Of a stretch of 64,000 bases of DNA, positions 1 through 8,523 are shown piece by piece. The position numbers and the translations under genes were made by a program. The stretch is from an uncultured Acidocella sp. (GTDB taxonomy: Bacteria > Pseudomonadota > Alphaproteobacteria > Acetobacterales > Acetobacteraceae). The stretch is taken from NCBI RefSeq assembly GCF_946222605.1, contig NZ_CAMIIE010000003.1, forward strand, positions 1 through 64,000, given 5' to 3'. How positions within the stretch are numbered: position 1 is the first letter of the stretch; each line of letters starts with the position of its first letter. Below the pieces are notes generated by a model. The model had not been told where the DNA came from. It worked only from the letters and a program-made list of their open reading frames with translations, and ran no database searches.

Positions 1-59
1 TGATCGCCCGGCTGGGCAAGGAATACCAGGCCGCGCTGGCAGAGCTAGCGCCCCGCTGA
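1..59 (+). CDS. C-terminal fragment of an unidentified protein (cut by window start)
   Basis: Reading from base 3, an open frame gives the residues IARLGKEYQAALAELAPR and ends at a TGA at 57-59. It is on the opposite strand to, and converges with, the TetR gene that ends 12 bases later. A short Ala/Leu-rich helical tail is all that can be seen, so no function can be given. It could also be chance, because only 18 codons are visible. Confidence 0.4.
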   Translation, partial: IARLGKEYQAALAELAPR

Positions 60-71
60 CCGCCTGATCCG

Positions 72-680
72 CTAATCCTGCCTGGGGCGGGTGCCGCGCA
101 CCAAAGCGCGCATCATCTCATGGCGCAAGGTGGTGAAATCCAGCGTCTCGGAGCGGATCTTGCCGGTCATTTCCAGCGTGATCAGCCCGTGCAGCCCGGC
201 CCAGAACAGATGCCCGAGCACGTAGGGGTCAGCATCCAACGCGCCCTGCGCCACCATGCGCTCGACATAGAGCGTCATATTCCCGCGCGCACGGATCAAG
301 GCCGCGCTGAATTCCGGATACTCGTCCGGGTCCGGCTGGTTGAGCGCGTAGATCAGCCGGTAAGCATCCGGATTCTCGAAGGCGAAGGCGACATACGCAT
401 CGCCGACCGCGCGGGAAATCTCCCAGCCATCGCCGGGCCCGGCGATGGCGGCCTCCAGCGCCTCGGAGAGCCGGTTCAGCGCCCTCGCCCGGGCGGCGGC
501 CAGAATCGCCTCCTTGTTGGGGAAATAGCGATACAGCGCCGTCGCCGACCAGCCCAGCTCACGCGCGATCGAATGGGTGGAGACATTCTCCAGCCCCTGC
601 GCCACCGCCTGGCGCTCGGCGACGCGCACGATTTTCTCGCGGGTTTCCGCGAGACGGTCTTCTGACAGGGCTTGCGGCAT
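72..680 (-). CDS. TetR/AcrR family transcriptional regulator
   Basis: A 202-residue protein of normal TetR length. Residues about 12-60 form the DNA-binding domain with the helix-turn-helix reading SIARELGWSATALYRYF followed by NKEAIL, a classic TetR signature. The rest is a helical ligand and dimer domain. Its ATG directly follows the TGA of the AtzH/HpxZ-like gene (TGAATG), so it is the last gene of the catabolic operon. It is likely to respond to an intermediate of that pathway and to repress it, but this is inferred from position only. Confidence 0.9.
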   Translation of the reverse strand: MPQALSEDRLAETREKIVRVAERQAVAQGLENVSTHSIARELGWSATALYRYFPNKEAILAAARARALNRLSEALEAAIAGPGDGWEISRAVGDAYVAFAFENPDAYRLIYALNQPDPDEYPEFSAALIRARGNMTLYVERMVAQGALDADPYVLGHLFWAGLHGLITLEMTGKIRSETLDFTTLRHEMMRALVRGTRPRQD

Positions 681-1073
681 TCAGGCTCCGGTATCGGTCG
701 TTACCAGAGAGACATGGGCGCTGACGATTCGCCAGCCAAGATCCTGAAACCGAACCCAGATTTGCGTCTGGCGGCCACGCCGCGCCTCACCCTCGCGCTG
801 GAATTCGGTGGTGGCGACCCCATGGTCCGGCCCGAAGGCGACGATGCGGGTATTGATCAGCCGCCGCTTCGGCGAGCCGCCGGCCCGCCCCTGGCGAAAC
901 GCGGCGATCTCCTCAATCCCGTAAGCCGCCCCGGCATCGCCAAAGCGCAGCGCCTGCGGGCTCGGCCAGAAAAACCCGTTCAGCGCGTCGATATCATTGG
1001 CCATCAAGGCCTGCTCATAGGCGGCGAACAACGCCTCCAGCTCGGCCTTCGCCGCTGGCGGGTCGATGATCAC
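681..1073 (-). CDS. AtzH/HpxZ-like protein (DUF3225, SnoaL/NTF2 fold)
   Basis: A 130-residue single-domain protein matching the DUF3225 family: an N-terminal helix pair (ELEALFAAYEQALMANDIDALNGFF) and then the strands of a cone-shaped NTF2-like fold ending in WRIVSAHVSLV. Family members are AtzH, the 1,3-dicarboxyurea deamidase of cyanuric-acid breakdown, and HpxZ of oxalurate breakdown. The start is a GTG that overlaps the stop of the amidohydrolase gene (GTGA), so the two are translationally coupled. Which of the two substrates applies is not visible in the sequence. Confidence 0.85.
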   Translation of the reverse strand: MIIDPPAAKAELEALFAAYEQALMANDIDALNGFFWPSPQALRFGDAGAAYGIEEIAAFRQGRAGGSPKRRLINTRIVAFGPDHGVATTEFQREGEARRGRQTQIWVRFQDLGWRIVSAHVSLVTTDTGA

Positions 1074-2419
1074 CCGACCACCGAAGCCGCCAGCACGCCC
1101 GCCGCCTCCAGCCGCGCCGCCGCCGCCAGCGCCAGCGCCTCACGCCCCGGCGCGGCGATGATCTGCACCCCGCGCGGCAGCCCGCTCGAGGCCACCGGCA
1201 CGCACACCACCGGCAGCCCGATGAAGCTGATCGGCTGGGTATAAAGCCCGATATTGGCGCGCAGCGGCACCTGTTCCCCGGCCAGCTCAAAACTTGGCTG
1301 GCCGATCAAAGGCGCGGTGATCGGGGTCGCCGGCGCCAGCAGCAGATCATGGCGCTCAAACAATTTCAGCGCCTGTTCGCGGAACCAGGCGCGGAAGCGC
1401 TGGGCCTGATAAATCGTCTCCGCCGGCTGCAACGCCCCCGCGATTAAGCGCGGCAGCGTCGCCGGATCATAATCCTGCGGCCGGGCGATCAGGTTGGGCT
1501 TATGCAGCTGCCCGCCCTCGAAGGCGGAAATGCAGAACGCCGCCGCCCGCGCCCGCTTCGCTTCCGGCAAAGTCACGCTCTGCGTGCCGCCCAGCGCCAC
1601 CGCCACGGTCCGCACCGCCTCCAGCATCTCGGCGCTCGCCCCATGCCGGAACCAGTCATCCAGCACCGCCACCCGCGCCGCATCGGCCGCTTGCCCCAGA
1701 ACCGGGCTGGCCGCGTCCTCGTCCTGCAGCAGGTCATAAGCCAGCGCCAGATCCGCCGCCGAACGCGCGAACGGGCCGATATGGTCGAAACTGTCGACGA
1801 ACGGGAACGTCCCCGCCCGCGTCACCCGGCCATAGCTCGGCTTCAACCCGTAAATCCCGGTCAGCCCGGCGGGCAGGCGGATGGAACCGTTGGTATCCGA
1901 GCCCAAACTCAGCACGCACAGCCCCGCCGCCACCGCCGCCGCCGAGCCGCCGGAGGAGCCGCCGGCGATGCGCGTGGTGTCGTGCGGGTTGCGCGTCGGC
2001 CCGTCATGGGCGTTTTCGGTGACGAAGCCATAAGCGAATTCGTCCATGTTCAAGGCGCCCAGCAGCACCGCCCCGGCCTCGTTCAGGCGCTGCACATGCG
2101 GCGAATCCTGCTTGGGCGGCGGCGCCTCGCGGCGGATTTTCGAGCCCGCCAGCGTCGGCAGCCCGACAATGTCGAACAGGTTCTTCACCGCGAACGGCAC
2201 CCCGGCCAGCGGACCGGGATCCCCCCCGGCCTGCACGGTGGCGTCCACCCAGGCCGCCTCGGCCCGCGCCCGCTCGAAGGTTTTCGCGGTGAAGCAGTTC
2301 AGCTCCGGGTCCAGCGCCTCGATGCGCCTGATATGCGCCGCCAGCACCTGCGAGGCGGAGAGCTTGCCCGCCCGCACCCGCGTGGCGATCTCCACCGCGC
2401 TCAGTCTGAAAAAATCCAT
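1070..2419 (-). CDS. AtzE/HpxY-type amidohydrolase (amidase-signature family)
   Basis: 449 residues with the amidase-signature Ser-cisSer-Lys triad: Lys in GVPFAVKNLFD, first Ser in GGSSGGSAAA and nucleophile Ser in GSDTNGSIRLPAG. The close combination with a DUF4089 (AtzG/HpxX) gene just upstream and a DUF3225 (AtzH/HpxZ) gene just downstream identifies it as the catalytic subunit of an AtzE-AtzG type complex. Known complexes hydrolyse 1-carboxybiuret (atz pathway) or are assigned to oxalurate (hpx pathway). It is a cytoplasmic enzyme. The actual substrate here is open. Confidence 0.9.
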   Translation of the reverse strand: MDFFRLSAVEIATRVRAGKLSASQVLAAHIRRIEALDPELNCFTAKTFERARAEAAWVDATVQAGGDPGPLAGVPFAVKNLFDIVGLPTLAGSKIRREAPPPKQDSPHVQRLNEAGAVLLGALNMDEFAYGFVTENAHDGPTRNPHDTTRIAGGSSGGSAAAVAAGLCVLSLGSDTNGSIRLPAGLTGIYGLKPSYGRVTRAGTFPFVDSFDHIGPFARSAADLALAYDLLQDEDAASPVLGQAADAARVAVLDDWFRHGASAEMLEAVRTVAVALGGTQSVTLPEAKRARAAAFCISAFEGGQLHKPNLIARPQDYDPATLPRLIAGALQPAETIYQAQRFRAWFREQALKLFERHDLLLAPATPITAPLIGQPSFELAGEQVPLRANIGLYTQPISFIGLPVVCVPVASSGLPRGVQIIAAPGREALALAAAARLEAAGVLAASVVG

Positions 2420-2425
2420 ATCGCC

Positions 2426-2608
2426 TCAGGGGGTAAAGCGCGGCGCCGCCTCGGTCTGCGCCGGCAGCGGAAAATCGCGGATCAGCGCAGCTTGCGCGCA
2501 GAGCACGGCGAAGGCGGTTTGCACCGCCTCCTGGTGCTCGGGCCGGATCGGCAGCCCGAGCAGTTTCGACGCCGCCGCCAGATAGGCGGCTTCGTCCGGC
2601 GCGCTCAT
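2426..2608 (-). CDS. AtzG/HpxX-like small subunit (DUF4089)
   Basis: A 60-residue helical protein (AAYLAAASKLLGLPIRPEHQ, then a second helix and a short tail DFPLPAQTEAAPRF) typical of DUF4089. In the atz system AtzG binds AtzE and is required for a stable, active amidase. It sits 6 bases before the AtzE-like gene, and its start overlaps the stop of the BMP lipoprotein-like gene by one base, so it belongs to the same transcript. It has no catalytic residues of its own. Confidence 0.85.
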   Translation of the reverse strand: MSAPDEAAYLAAASKLLGLPIRPEHQEAVQTAFAVLCAQAALIRDFPLPAQTEAAPRFTP

Positions 2609-3693
2609 CAGGAGAGCTTGCCGTCGATGCCCTGCACCAGCGTCTGCAGCCCGGTCAGGGTGTTGTCATCCATCACCTGGCCGGCGGGCAGGAACACCTT
2701 GCCGGTCTGGTCGGTCAGCGGGCCGACGAAGATCTGGTTCTTGCCGGAGGAAATATCCGCCACCGCCTGCTTCGCCGCCGCCGCCACGCTTTCCGGCATG
2801 TTGGTGTAGGGCGCCATGGCCAGCATGCCATCGGCGAAGCCGCCCCAGGTGTTTTCGCTCTTCCAGGTGCCGGCCAGGGCGGCCTTGCAGCGCTTGATGT
2901 AATAGCCGCCCCATTCATTCACATCGGCGGTGAGCTGGTTCTTCGGCGCGAACTTGATCATGTCCGTCGCCTCGCCGAAGGCCGGGATGTTGCGGCTGGC
3001 GGCCACCTGCAGCGGCGCCGGGCTGTCAGTATGCTGGGTCAGCACGTCGCAGCCCTGGTCGATCAGCGCCTTCGCGGCGTCGCCTTCCTTGCCCGGATCG
3101 TACCAGCTATCGACCATGATGAATTTCAGCTGCGCCTTCGGGTTGACCGAACGCATGCCGAGCAGCACCGCATCCATGCCCTGCACCACTTCCGGGATCG
3201 GGACCGAGGCGACATAGCCGATCTTGCCGGTCTTCGACATATGCCCGGCGATGACACCCTGGATATAGCGGCCCTGGTAATAGCGGATATCGTAGATGGC
3301 GAGGTTCTTGGCCTGCTTATAGCCGGTGCAATGCTCGAACATCACATCCGGATGCTTCGCCGCCACCTTCACCATGTAGTTCATATAGCCGAACGAGGTG
3401 CCGAAGATCAGCTTATGGCCGGAGGCGACCAGGCTCTCGAACACCGCCTGGCATTCCGGCGCTTCCGGCACATTCTCCACATAGGAGGTCTCGATGGCGC
3501 CCCCCAAAGCCGCCTGCGCCTGCTTGCGGGCGATATCATGCTGGTAGCTCCAGCCGAAATCCCCGACCGGGCCGACATAGACGAACCCCACCTTCAAGGG
3601 TGCTGCGGCGCGGGCGGCGCCGATGATGCCGGGTGCGGCGAGGGCCGAGGCCCCCAGCATGGCGGTAAAGCCACGGCGTTTGATTGAAGACAT
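2608..3693 (-). CDS. BMP-family ABC transporter substrate-binding protein (PnrA-like)
   Basis: 361 residues. The N-terminus has a twin-arginine-like export leader (KRRGFTAMLGASALAAPG) ending near residue 30. The mature part begins LKVGFVYVGPVGDFGWSYQHD, the hallmark of Bmp/Med/PnrA purine nucleoside-binding proteins, with later KAQLKFIMVDSWYDPGKEGDAA and an aromatic ligand cleft. A strong ribosome site (GGAAGGAG, 7 bases before ATG) fits a protein made in excess over its permeases. Members bind nucleosides, nucleobases or related ureides. It feeds the two permeases and the ATPase encoded immediately upstream in the operon. Confidence 0.9.
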   Translation of the reverse strand: MSSIKRRGFTAMLGASALAAPGIIGAARAAAPLKVGFVYVGPVGDFGWSYQHDIARKQAQAALGGAIETSYVENVPEAPECQAVFESLVASGHKLIFGTSFGYMNYMVKVAAKHPDVMFEHCTGYKQAKNLAIYDIRYYQGRYIQGVIAGHMSKTGKIGYVASVPIPEVVQGMDAVLLGMRSVNPKAQLKFIMVDSWYDPGKEGDAAKALIDQGCDVLTQHTDSPAPLQVAASRNIPAFGEATDMIKFAPKNQLTADVNEWGGYYIKRCKAALAGTWKSENTWGGFADGMLAMAPYTNMPESVAAAAKQAVADISSGKNQIFVGPLTDQTGKVFLPAGQVMDDNTLTGLQTLVQGIDGKLS

Positions 3694-3720
3694 GTTTTTG
3701 CTCCTTCCTTTTCGTGAAGC

Positions 3721-4647
3721 TCAGGCTGTGGCGTGGAAATATTTGCCGAGGCAGGCGGGCTGGTTGAGCCGGATGCGCCGCGCATCGCGCGAGATCAGCA
3801 CCAGCACCAGCACGGTGCCGACATAAGGCAAGGCGGAAACCAAGGGCGAGGGCACCGAAATCCCCAGCCCCTGGACATAAAGCGAGAAGAAGGTGATGCC
3901 GCCGAACAGATAGGCGCCCACCAGCAGCCAGAGCGGCCGCCAGGCGGAGAACACCACCAAAGCCAGCGCGATCCAGCCGCGCCCGGCGGTGAGGTCCTGC
4001 GACCAGAGCGGCGAATAGAACAGCGAGAAATACGCCCCGGCGATGCCCGCCATCGCCCCGCCGAAGGCCACCGCGGCGTAGCGGATGCGCAGCACCGGAT
4101 AGCCCATCGCATGCGCGGCATCGTGGCTGTCCCCCACCGCGCGCAAGATCAACCCGGCATGGGTCTTGTTGAGAAACCAGGCGATGGCGGCCAGCATGAT
4201 GAAGGCGAAATAGACCAGGATGTTCTCATCGAACAAAACCGGCCCCAGCACCGGGATCGCGCTCAGCAGCGGGATCGCAATCGGGTGCAGCACCGGCGCG
4301 GAAATGCCGACATACCCCGCCCCCAGCAATGCCGCGAAACCATGCCCGAAAATCGTCAGCGCCAGGCCGGTGGCAACCTGATTGGCGAGGAGGGAGAGGC
4401 TCAGCAGCGCGAAGATCATCGCGATGCACACCCCCGCCAGCGCCGCCACCCCCACCCCCAGCATGGCGCTGCCGCTATGATGCGCGGTGGCGAAACCGGC
4501 GATGGCGCCCACCAGCATCATCCCCTCCACGCCGAGATTGAGCACCCCGGATTTCTCCGCCACCAGCTCGCCCGAGGCCGCGATCAGCAGCGGGGTGGAG
4601 GCGGCGACGACGGACATCGCCAAGGTTGTGACCATGGAGAGGATCAT
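3721..4647 (-). CDS. ABC transporter permease (BMP-type importer, second permease)
   Basis: 308 residues, almost entirely hydrophobic, with about 8-9 membrane segments and the BPD_transp_2 family motif region (GELVAEKSGVLNLGVEGMML near residues 26-45). The family (like YufQ/NupQ) forms a heterodimer with the neighbouring permease in nucleoside and nucleobase importers. Its start overlaps the stop of the upstream permease gene by 4 bases (ATGA), implying coupled synthesis in equal amounts. Confidence 0.88.
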   Translation of the reverse strand: MILSMVTTLAMSVVAASTPLLIAASGELVAEKSGVLNLGVEGMMLVGAIAGFATAHHSGSAMLGVGVAALAGVCIAMIFALLSLSLLANQVATGLALTIFGHGFAALLGAGYVGISAPVLHPIAIPLLSAIPVLGPVLFDENILVYFAFIMLAAIAWFLNKTHAGLILRAVGDSHDAAHAMGYPVLRIRYAAVAFGGAMAGIAGAYFSLFYSPLWSQDLTAGRGWIALALVVFSAWRPLWLLVGAYLFGGITFFSLYVQGLGISVPSPLVSALPYVGTVLVLVLISRDARRIRLNQPACLGKYFHATA

Positions 4648-5720
4648 GCGGCCTCCGTCGCGCGCGGGCGGATGCGCCGGACGCGGTGCAGGATCAGCAC
4701 ATCCGCCCCCAGCAGATAAAACAGCAGCACGCCCTGAAAAATCCCGGTGATGGCGTTGGGCATGTTGAGATTGATCTGCGCCGCATCGCCGCCGAGATAA
4801 GAGAGCGCCAGCAGCAGCCCGGCGAAAATCACCCCCACAGGATGCAGCCGCCCCAGAAACGCGACGATCACCGCCGAAAACCCATAGCCCGGGGTGATGG
4901 TGGTGGTGAGCTGGCCGATCGGCCCGGTCACTTCAATAATCCCCGCCAGCCCGGACAACCCGCCCGAGACCAAAAGCGCGATCCAGGTCAGCCGCGCATT
5001 GGAAAACCCGGCAAAGCGCGCCGCCCGCGGCGCCTGCCCCACCACCCGCAGCTGAAACCCGAGCACCGAGCGCGCCAGAATCTGCCACAGCACCAGCGCC
5101 AGCACCGGCGCCAGCAAACAGCCCAGATGAATGGAGGTCGCGCCAAAATCCGGCGTCGTCGCCCCGGCGCCGAACATCGCCGATTGCGGAAAGCCGAAGC
5201 CCTGCGGGTCGCGCCAGGGCCCGGTCACCAGCCAGACCAGGATCAGATTGGCGACATAGACCAGCATCAGCGAGGTCAAAATCTCATTGGCGTTGAATTT
5301 CAGCTTCAGCCAGGCCACCAGCCCGGCCCAGACCATGCCGCCCAGCACGCCCAACGCCAGCACCAAAGGATATTCCCACCAGAACGCCCCGTTAGGCAGC
5401 GCCAGCGCCAGCCCGGCCCCGGCCAGCGCGCCCATGGTGAACTGCCCATCCCCGCCAATATTCCAGACATTCGCCCGGTAGCACAAAGCCAGCCCGGCGC
5501 CGATCATGATCAAAGGCGCCGCCCTTACCGCCAGCGAGGACAGGCCCGAGGCGCTGGCGATCGGGGTGATCAGAAATGTCTCGATCCCCCGCACCGGCGG
5601 TTTGCCGAGCAGCGCGAAGATCACCATCATCGTCACGATGGTCAGCAAAATCGCCAGCACCGGCGAGCCGACGGACCAGAAGCCCGAGCGCTCGCCGCGC
5701 GGTTCAAGCCGGAACAACAT
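4644..5720 (-). CDS. ABC transporter permease (BMP-type importer, first permease)
   Basis: 358 residues with about 9-10 membrane helices. The conserved loop VWNIGGDGQFTMGALAGAG (around residue 87) is the typical EAA-like region of the BPD_transp_2 family partner (YufP/NupP type). It overlaps the ATPase gene by 17 bases upstream and the other permease gene by 4 bases downstream. Together they make the membrane channel for the solute delivered by the BMP protein. Confidence 0.88.
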   Translation of the reverse strand: MLFRLEPRGERSGFWSVGSPVLAILLTIVTMMVIFALLGKPPVRGIETFLITPIASASGLSSLAVRAAPLIMIGAGLALCYRANVWNIGGDGQFTMGALAGAGLALALPNGAFWWEYPLVLALGVLGGMVWAGLVAWLKLKFNANEILTSLMLVYVANLILVWLVTGPWRDPQGFGFPQSAMFGAGATTPDFGATSIHLGCLLAPVLALVLWQILARSVLGFQLRVVGQAPRAARFAGFSNARLTWIALLVSGGLSGLAGIIEVTGPIGQLTTTITPGYGFSAVIVAFLGRLHPVGVIFAGLLLALSYLGGDAAQINLNMPNAITGIFQGVLLFYLLGADVLILHRVRRIRPRATEAA

Positions 5721-7272
5721 CCTGCGCCTCCCGCCCCGTCTGCGTGCCGCCCATCAGCAGGCCGATCCGTTCAATCGTCGCGTCCTTCACATTCATCGCA
5801 TCCGAGAGCCGCCCCGCCGCGATCACCGCGATGCGGTCGCAGAGCAGCAAAATCTCATCCAGATCCTGCGAGATCAGCACGATCGCCGTGCCCGCCTGGG
5901 CCAGCGCCACCAGCGCCTCATAGATCGCCGCCGCCGCCCCGGCATCCACCCCCCAGGTCGGCTGCGAGATCACCAGCACCCCCGGCTGCTGCAACACCTC
6001 CCGCCCGACCAGGAATTTCTGCAGATTGCCGCCGGAGAGCGAGCGCGCCTCCGCCAGCGGCCCGGTGGTGCGCACATCGAAAGCGTTGATCACCTTGGCC
6101 GCGAATTCCTGGGTGCGGCGCTTATTGATGAGGCCAAACCGCCCCAACGCGCCGCGTATATGGGCGGAGAGAAACCCGTTCTCCGCCAGGCTCATGCCGC
6201 CCACCGCGCCGTGGCCGTTGCGCTCCTCGGGCAGAAAACAGCCGCCGCGCCGCCGGCGCGCGCGCGGCCGCTCCAGCCCCACCGGCACCCCATCCAGCAG
6301 AATATTGCCCGGCGCGCCGGCGGGGATTTCGCCCGAGAGCGCATCCATCAGCTCGCTCTGGCCATTGCCGGCAATGCCCGCGATGCCAAAAATCTCCCCG
6401 CCTTTCACCGCGAAGGAAACCGCCTTCAAATCCGTGCCGAATTGTTGGTTGGAGCGGATGGTCAGCTTGTTCACCACCAGCCGCTCCGGCCCTTGCACAT
6501 TCCCTTTCTGGGAATAATCCTGGGTTTTCAGCTTCGCCGAGATCATCAGCTCGGCCAGCTCGCGCGCGGTCTTCTCGCGCGGGTCGCACTGCGCCACCAC
6601 CTTGCCCAGCCGCATGATCGTCGCCGCCTCGCACAGGCTGCGGATCTCTTCGAGCTTGTGGCTGATATAGAGGATCGAGCAGCCCTCCGCCCGCAGCCGC
6701 CGCAGCGTGGCGAACAAGGCCTGCACCTCCTGCGGGGTGAGCACGCTGGTCGGCTCATCCATGATCAGCAATTTCGGGTTCTGCAGCAGACAACGCACAA
6801 TCTCGATGCGCTGGCGCTCACCGACCGAGAGATCATGCACCGCCTTATGCGGGTCCAGCGGCAGCCCGTAGCGGCTGGAAATCTCCGCGATCCGGCCCTC
6901 CAGATTTTCCCGGTCCTTCGGATCATTCAGCCCCAGCGCGATATTCTCGGCAACCGTCAGCGCCTCGAACAGCGAGAAATGCTGGAACACCATGCCCACA
7001 CCCAGGGCGCGCGCCTGGGCCGGGCTGTTGATCGCCACCTCCTGCCCCCGCCAGCGCAAACTGCCCGCATCCGGCTTCATCACCCCGTAGATGATCTTCA
7101 CCAGCGTGGATTTGCCCGCCCCGTTTTCGCCCAGCAGCGCATGGATCTCGCCTTGGCCGATGGTCAGGTCCACATGGTCGTTCGCCAGCGTGCCGGGGAA
7201 TTGCTTGACGATGCCGCGCAGCGCCAGCAATGGCGCGTCTTCAGCAACAGAGCGGTTCAAACCAGGGGCCAT
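5704..7272 (-). CDS. ABC transporter ATP-binding protein with two ATPase domains (BMP-type importer)
   Basis: 522 residues with two fused nucleotide-binding domains, as in sugar and nucleoside importers (YufO/NupO, RbsA). Domain 1 is complete: Walker A GENGAGKST, signature LSVGERQRIEI, Walker B LLIMDEPTS. Domain 2 is degenerate: its P-loop reads GIAGNGQSE and the signature LSGGNLQKFLVGRE, with Walker B-like LVISQPTWG in which the catalytic Glu is Gln-Pro. This asymmetry is normal in the family. The start at 7272 has GGAGG seven bases upstream and is preferred over a start six codons earlier. Confidence 0.92.
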   Translation of the reverse strand: MAPGLNRSVAEDAPLLALRGIVKQFPGTLANDHVDLTIGQGEIHALLGENGAGKSTLVKIIYGVMKPDAGSLRWRGQEVAINSPAQARALGVGMVFQHFSLFEALTVAENIALGLNDPKDRENLEGRIAEISSRYGLPLDPHKAVHDLSVGERQRIEIVRCLLQNPKLLIMDEPTSVLTPQEVQALFATLRRLRAEGCSILYISHKLEEIRSLCEAATIMRLGKVVAQCDPREKTARELAELMISAKLKTQDYSQKGNVQGPERLVVNKLTIRSNQQFGTDLKAVSFAVKGGEIFGIAGIAGNGQSELMDALSGEIPAGAPGNILLDGVPVGLERPRARRRRGGCFLPEERNGHGAVGGMSLAENGFLSAHIRGALGRFGLINKRRTQEFAAKVINAFDVRTTGPLAEARSLSGGNLQKFLVGREVLQQPGVLVISQPTWGVDAGAAAAIYEALVALAQAGTAIVLISQDLDEILLLCDRIAVIAAGRLSDAMNVKDATIERIGLLMGGTQTGREAQDVVPA

Positions 7273-7393
7273 CGCGCAACCTCCAAGCAATATTCAGGCC
7301 AGCATCGATCCCGCCCGCAACCGGCAATGGCTATGAAGCAGGCAACCCATCCTGCCCAAAGCGTAGCCAGACTGACACGAAGCTGCAATAGAA

Positions 7394-8056
7394 TCAGGCC
7401 CCTGCCAGCGCCGCCGCGACATCCTTGCTCGCCGCGACCCAGCCGAAGATGCCACCCTGGGCCGCGACCATCTCCAGCGCCGCGCGATGAAAATCCGGGA
7501 AGTAGGAGGCGGTGCCATCCTCAAGCACCAGACATTCGAAGCCGCGATCATTCGCCTCGCGCAGCGTGGTGTGCACGCACACCTCCGTCGTCACCCCGGC
7601 CAGGATCAGCTGGGTGATGCTGCGCTTATGCAGAATGGTCTCCAGATCGGTGGCGTAAAACGCGCCCTTGCCCGGCTTATCCACCACCGGCTCGCCGCGG
7701 GCCGGCGCCAGATCGGCGATGATGCCATGCCCGGCCTCGCCGCGCACCAAAATCCGCCCCATCGGCCCGGCGCTGCCGATCCCCTTCGCCCGCCGATGCT
7801 TGGCCGGATGCAGATCCGCCAGATCCGGCCGGTGCCCCTCGCGCGTATGCACCACCAAAATCCCCGCCGCGCGCGCCGCCGCCAGCACGGTGGCGATGGG
7901 GCCGATGGCGGCGCGCAGCTGCGCCACATCATTGCCCAAAGCCTCACCAAACCCGCCCGGCTCCAGAAAATCCCGCTGCATGTCGATGATCACCAGCGCC
8001 GCATGGCGCGCATCCAGCGCGAAGGGGCCGGGTTTGGCGGCAATCTCCCGGCTCAT
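7394..8056 (-). CDS. Isochorismatase-like cysteine hydrolase (biuret/ureidoacrylate amidohydrolase type), copy 1
   Basis: 220 residues. The Asp-Lys-Cys triad is visible: Asp in VIIDMQRDF, Lys in VDKPGKGAF and Cys in GVTTEVCVHTT. The HTREGHRPDL segment and the general pattern match biuret amidohydrolase/RutB-like enzymes, which split amide bonds of ureido compounds in the cytoplasm. The ATG at 8056 overlaps the deaminase stop (ATGA) and has GAGGGGG seven bases upstream, so it is preferred over a TTG two codons earlier. It is a paralogue of 16715-17401. The exact substrate is not determined. Confidence 0.85.
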   Translation of the reverse strand: MSREIAAKPGPFALDARHAALVIIDMQRDFLEPGGFGEALGNDVAQLRAAIGPIATVLAAARAAGILVVHTREGHRPDLADLHPAKHRRAKGIGSAGPMGRILVRGEAGHGIIADLAPARGEPVVDKPGKGAFYATDLETILHKRSITQLILAGVTTEVCVHTTLREANDRGFECLVLEDGTASYFPDFHRAALEMVAAQGGIFGWVAASKDVAAALAGA

Positions 8057-8523
8057 GCCCAAACCCCCTCATGCAGCGCCAGCGCCTCATCCTCCAGCAG
8101 CGGCCCGACCACCTCAACCGCCCGCTGCCCGGCGGCGAACACAATGCGGCAGGGCAGGTCCAAAGTCGGGTTCTCCGCATGGTCCCCGGTCAGCGCCTTC
8201 AGCGCCGCTTCGCTGAGCCCATACACCACCCGGCCGATCCCGGCCCAATAGATCGCCCCGGCGCACATCGCGCAGGGCTCGGCGCTGGAATAGAGCGTGC
8301 AATCGGCCAGAAACCGGCTGCCATATTCAATACTGGCCCGCCCGGCGAGGAGGCGCTCGGCATGGCCGGTCATGTCATGCTCGGGCAGAAACCCGTTACC
8401 CTGCTCCATCAGCACCGCCCCATCCGGCCCGGCCAGCAGCGCGCCGAACGGGTGGCACCCCGCCTCGCGCGCCTTTGCCGCCACGGCGAAACTCCGCCGC
8501 AGCAAATCCTCATCCGCGCTCAT
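8053..8523 (-). CDS. Nucleoside/nucleobase deaminase (cytidine-deaminase fold, zinc)
   Basis: 156 residues with both zinc-site motifs of the CMP/dCMP/guanine deaminase superfamily: TGHAER (His ligand and catalytic Glu) and EPCAMC (two Cys ligands). The length and motif spacing are nearest to guanine-deaminase or tRNA-adenosine-deaminase-like proteins. Here the setting between xdhC and a ureido hydrolase points to a free base or heterocycle as substrate, not tRNA. The start overlaps the xdhC stop by ATGA. Confidence 0.85.
   Translation of the reverse strand: MSADEDLLRRSFAVAAKAREAGCHPFGALLAGPDGAVLMEQGNGFLPEHDMTGHAERLLAGRASIEYGSRFLADCTLYSSAEPCAMCAGAIYWAGIGRVVYGLSEAALKALTGDHAENPTLDLPCRIVFAAGQRAVEVVGPLLEDEALALHEGVWA

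Noticed and set aside
1502..2809. 435-codon plus-strand frame over the AtzE-like gene
   Set aside because: Antisense shadow with low-complexity Arg/Gln content and no ribosome site; the AtzE triad is on the minus strand.
5506..7617. 703-codon plus-strand frame over the ABC transporter genes
   Set aside because: Arg/His/Pro/Gln-rich antisense translation typical of GC-rich DNA; the minus-strand frames have permease and ATPase motifs.
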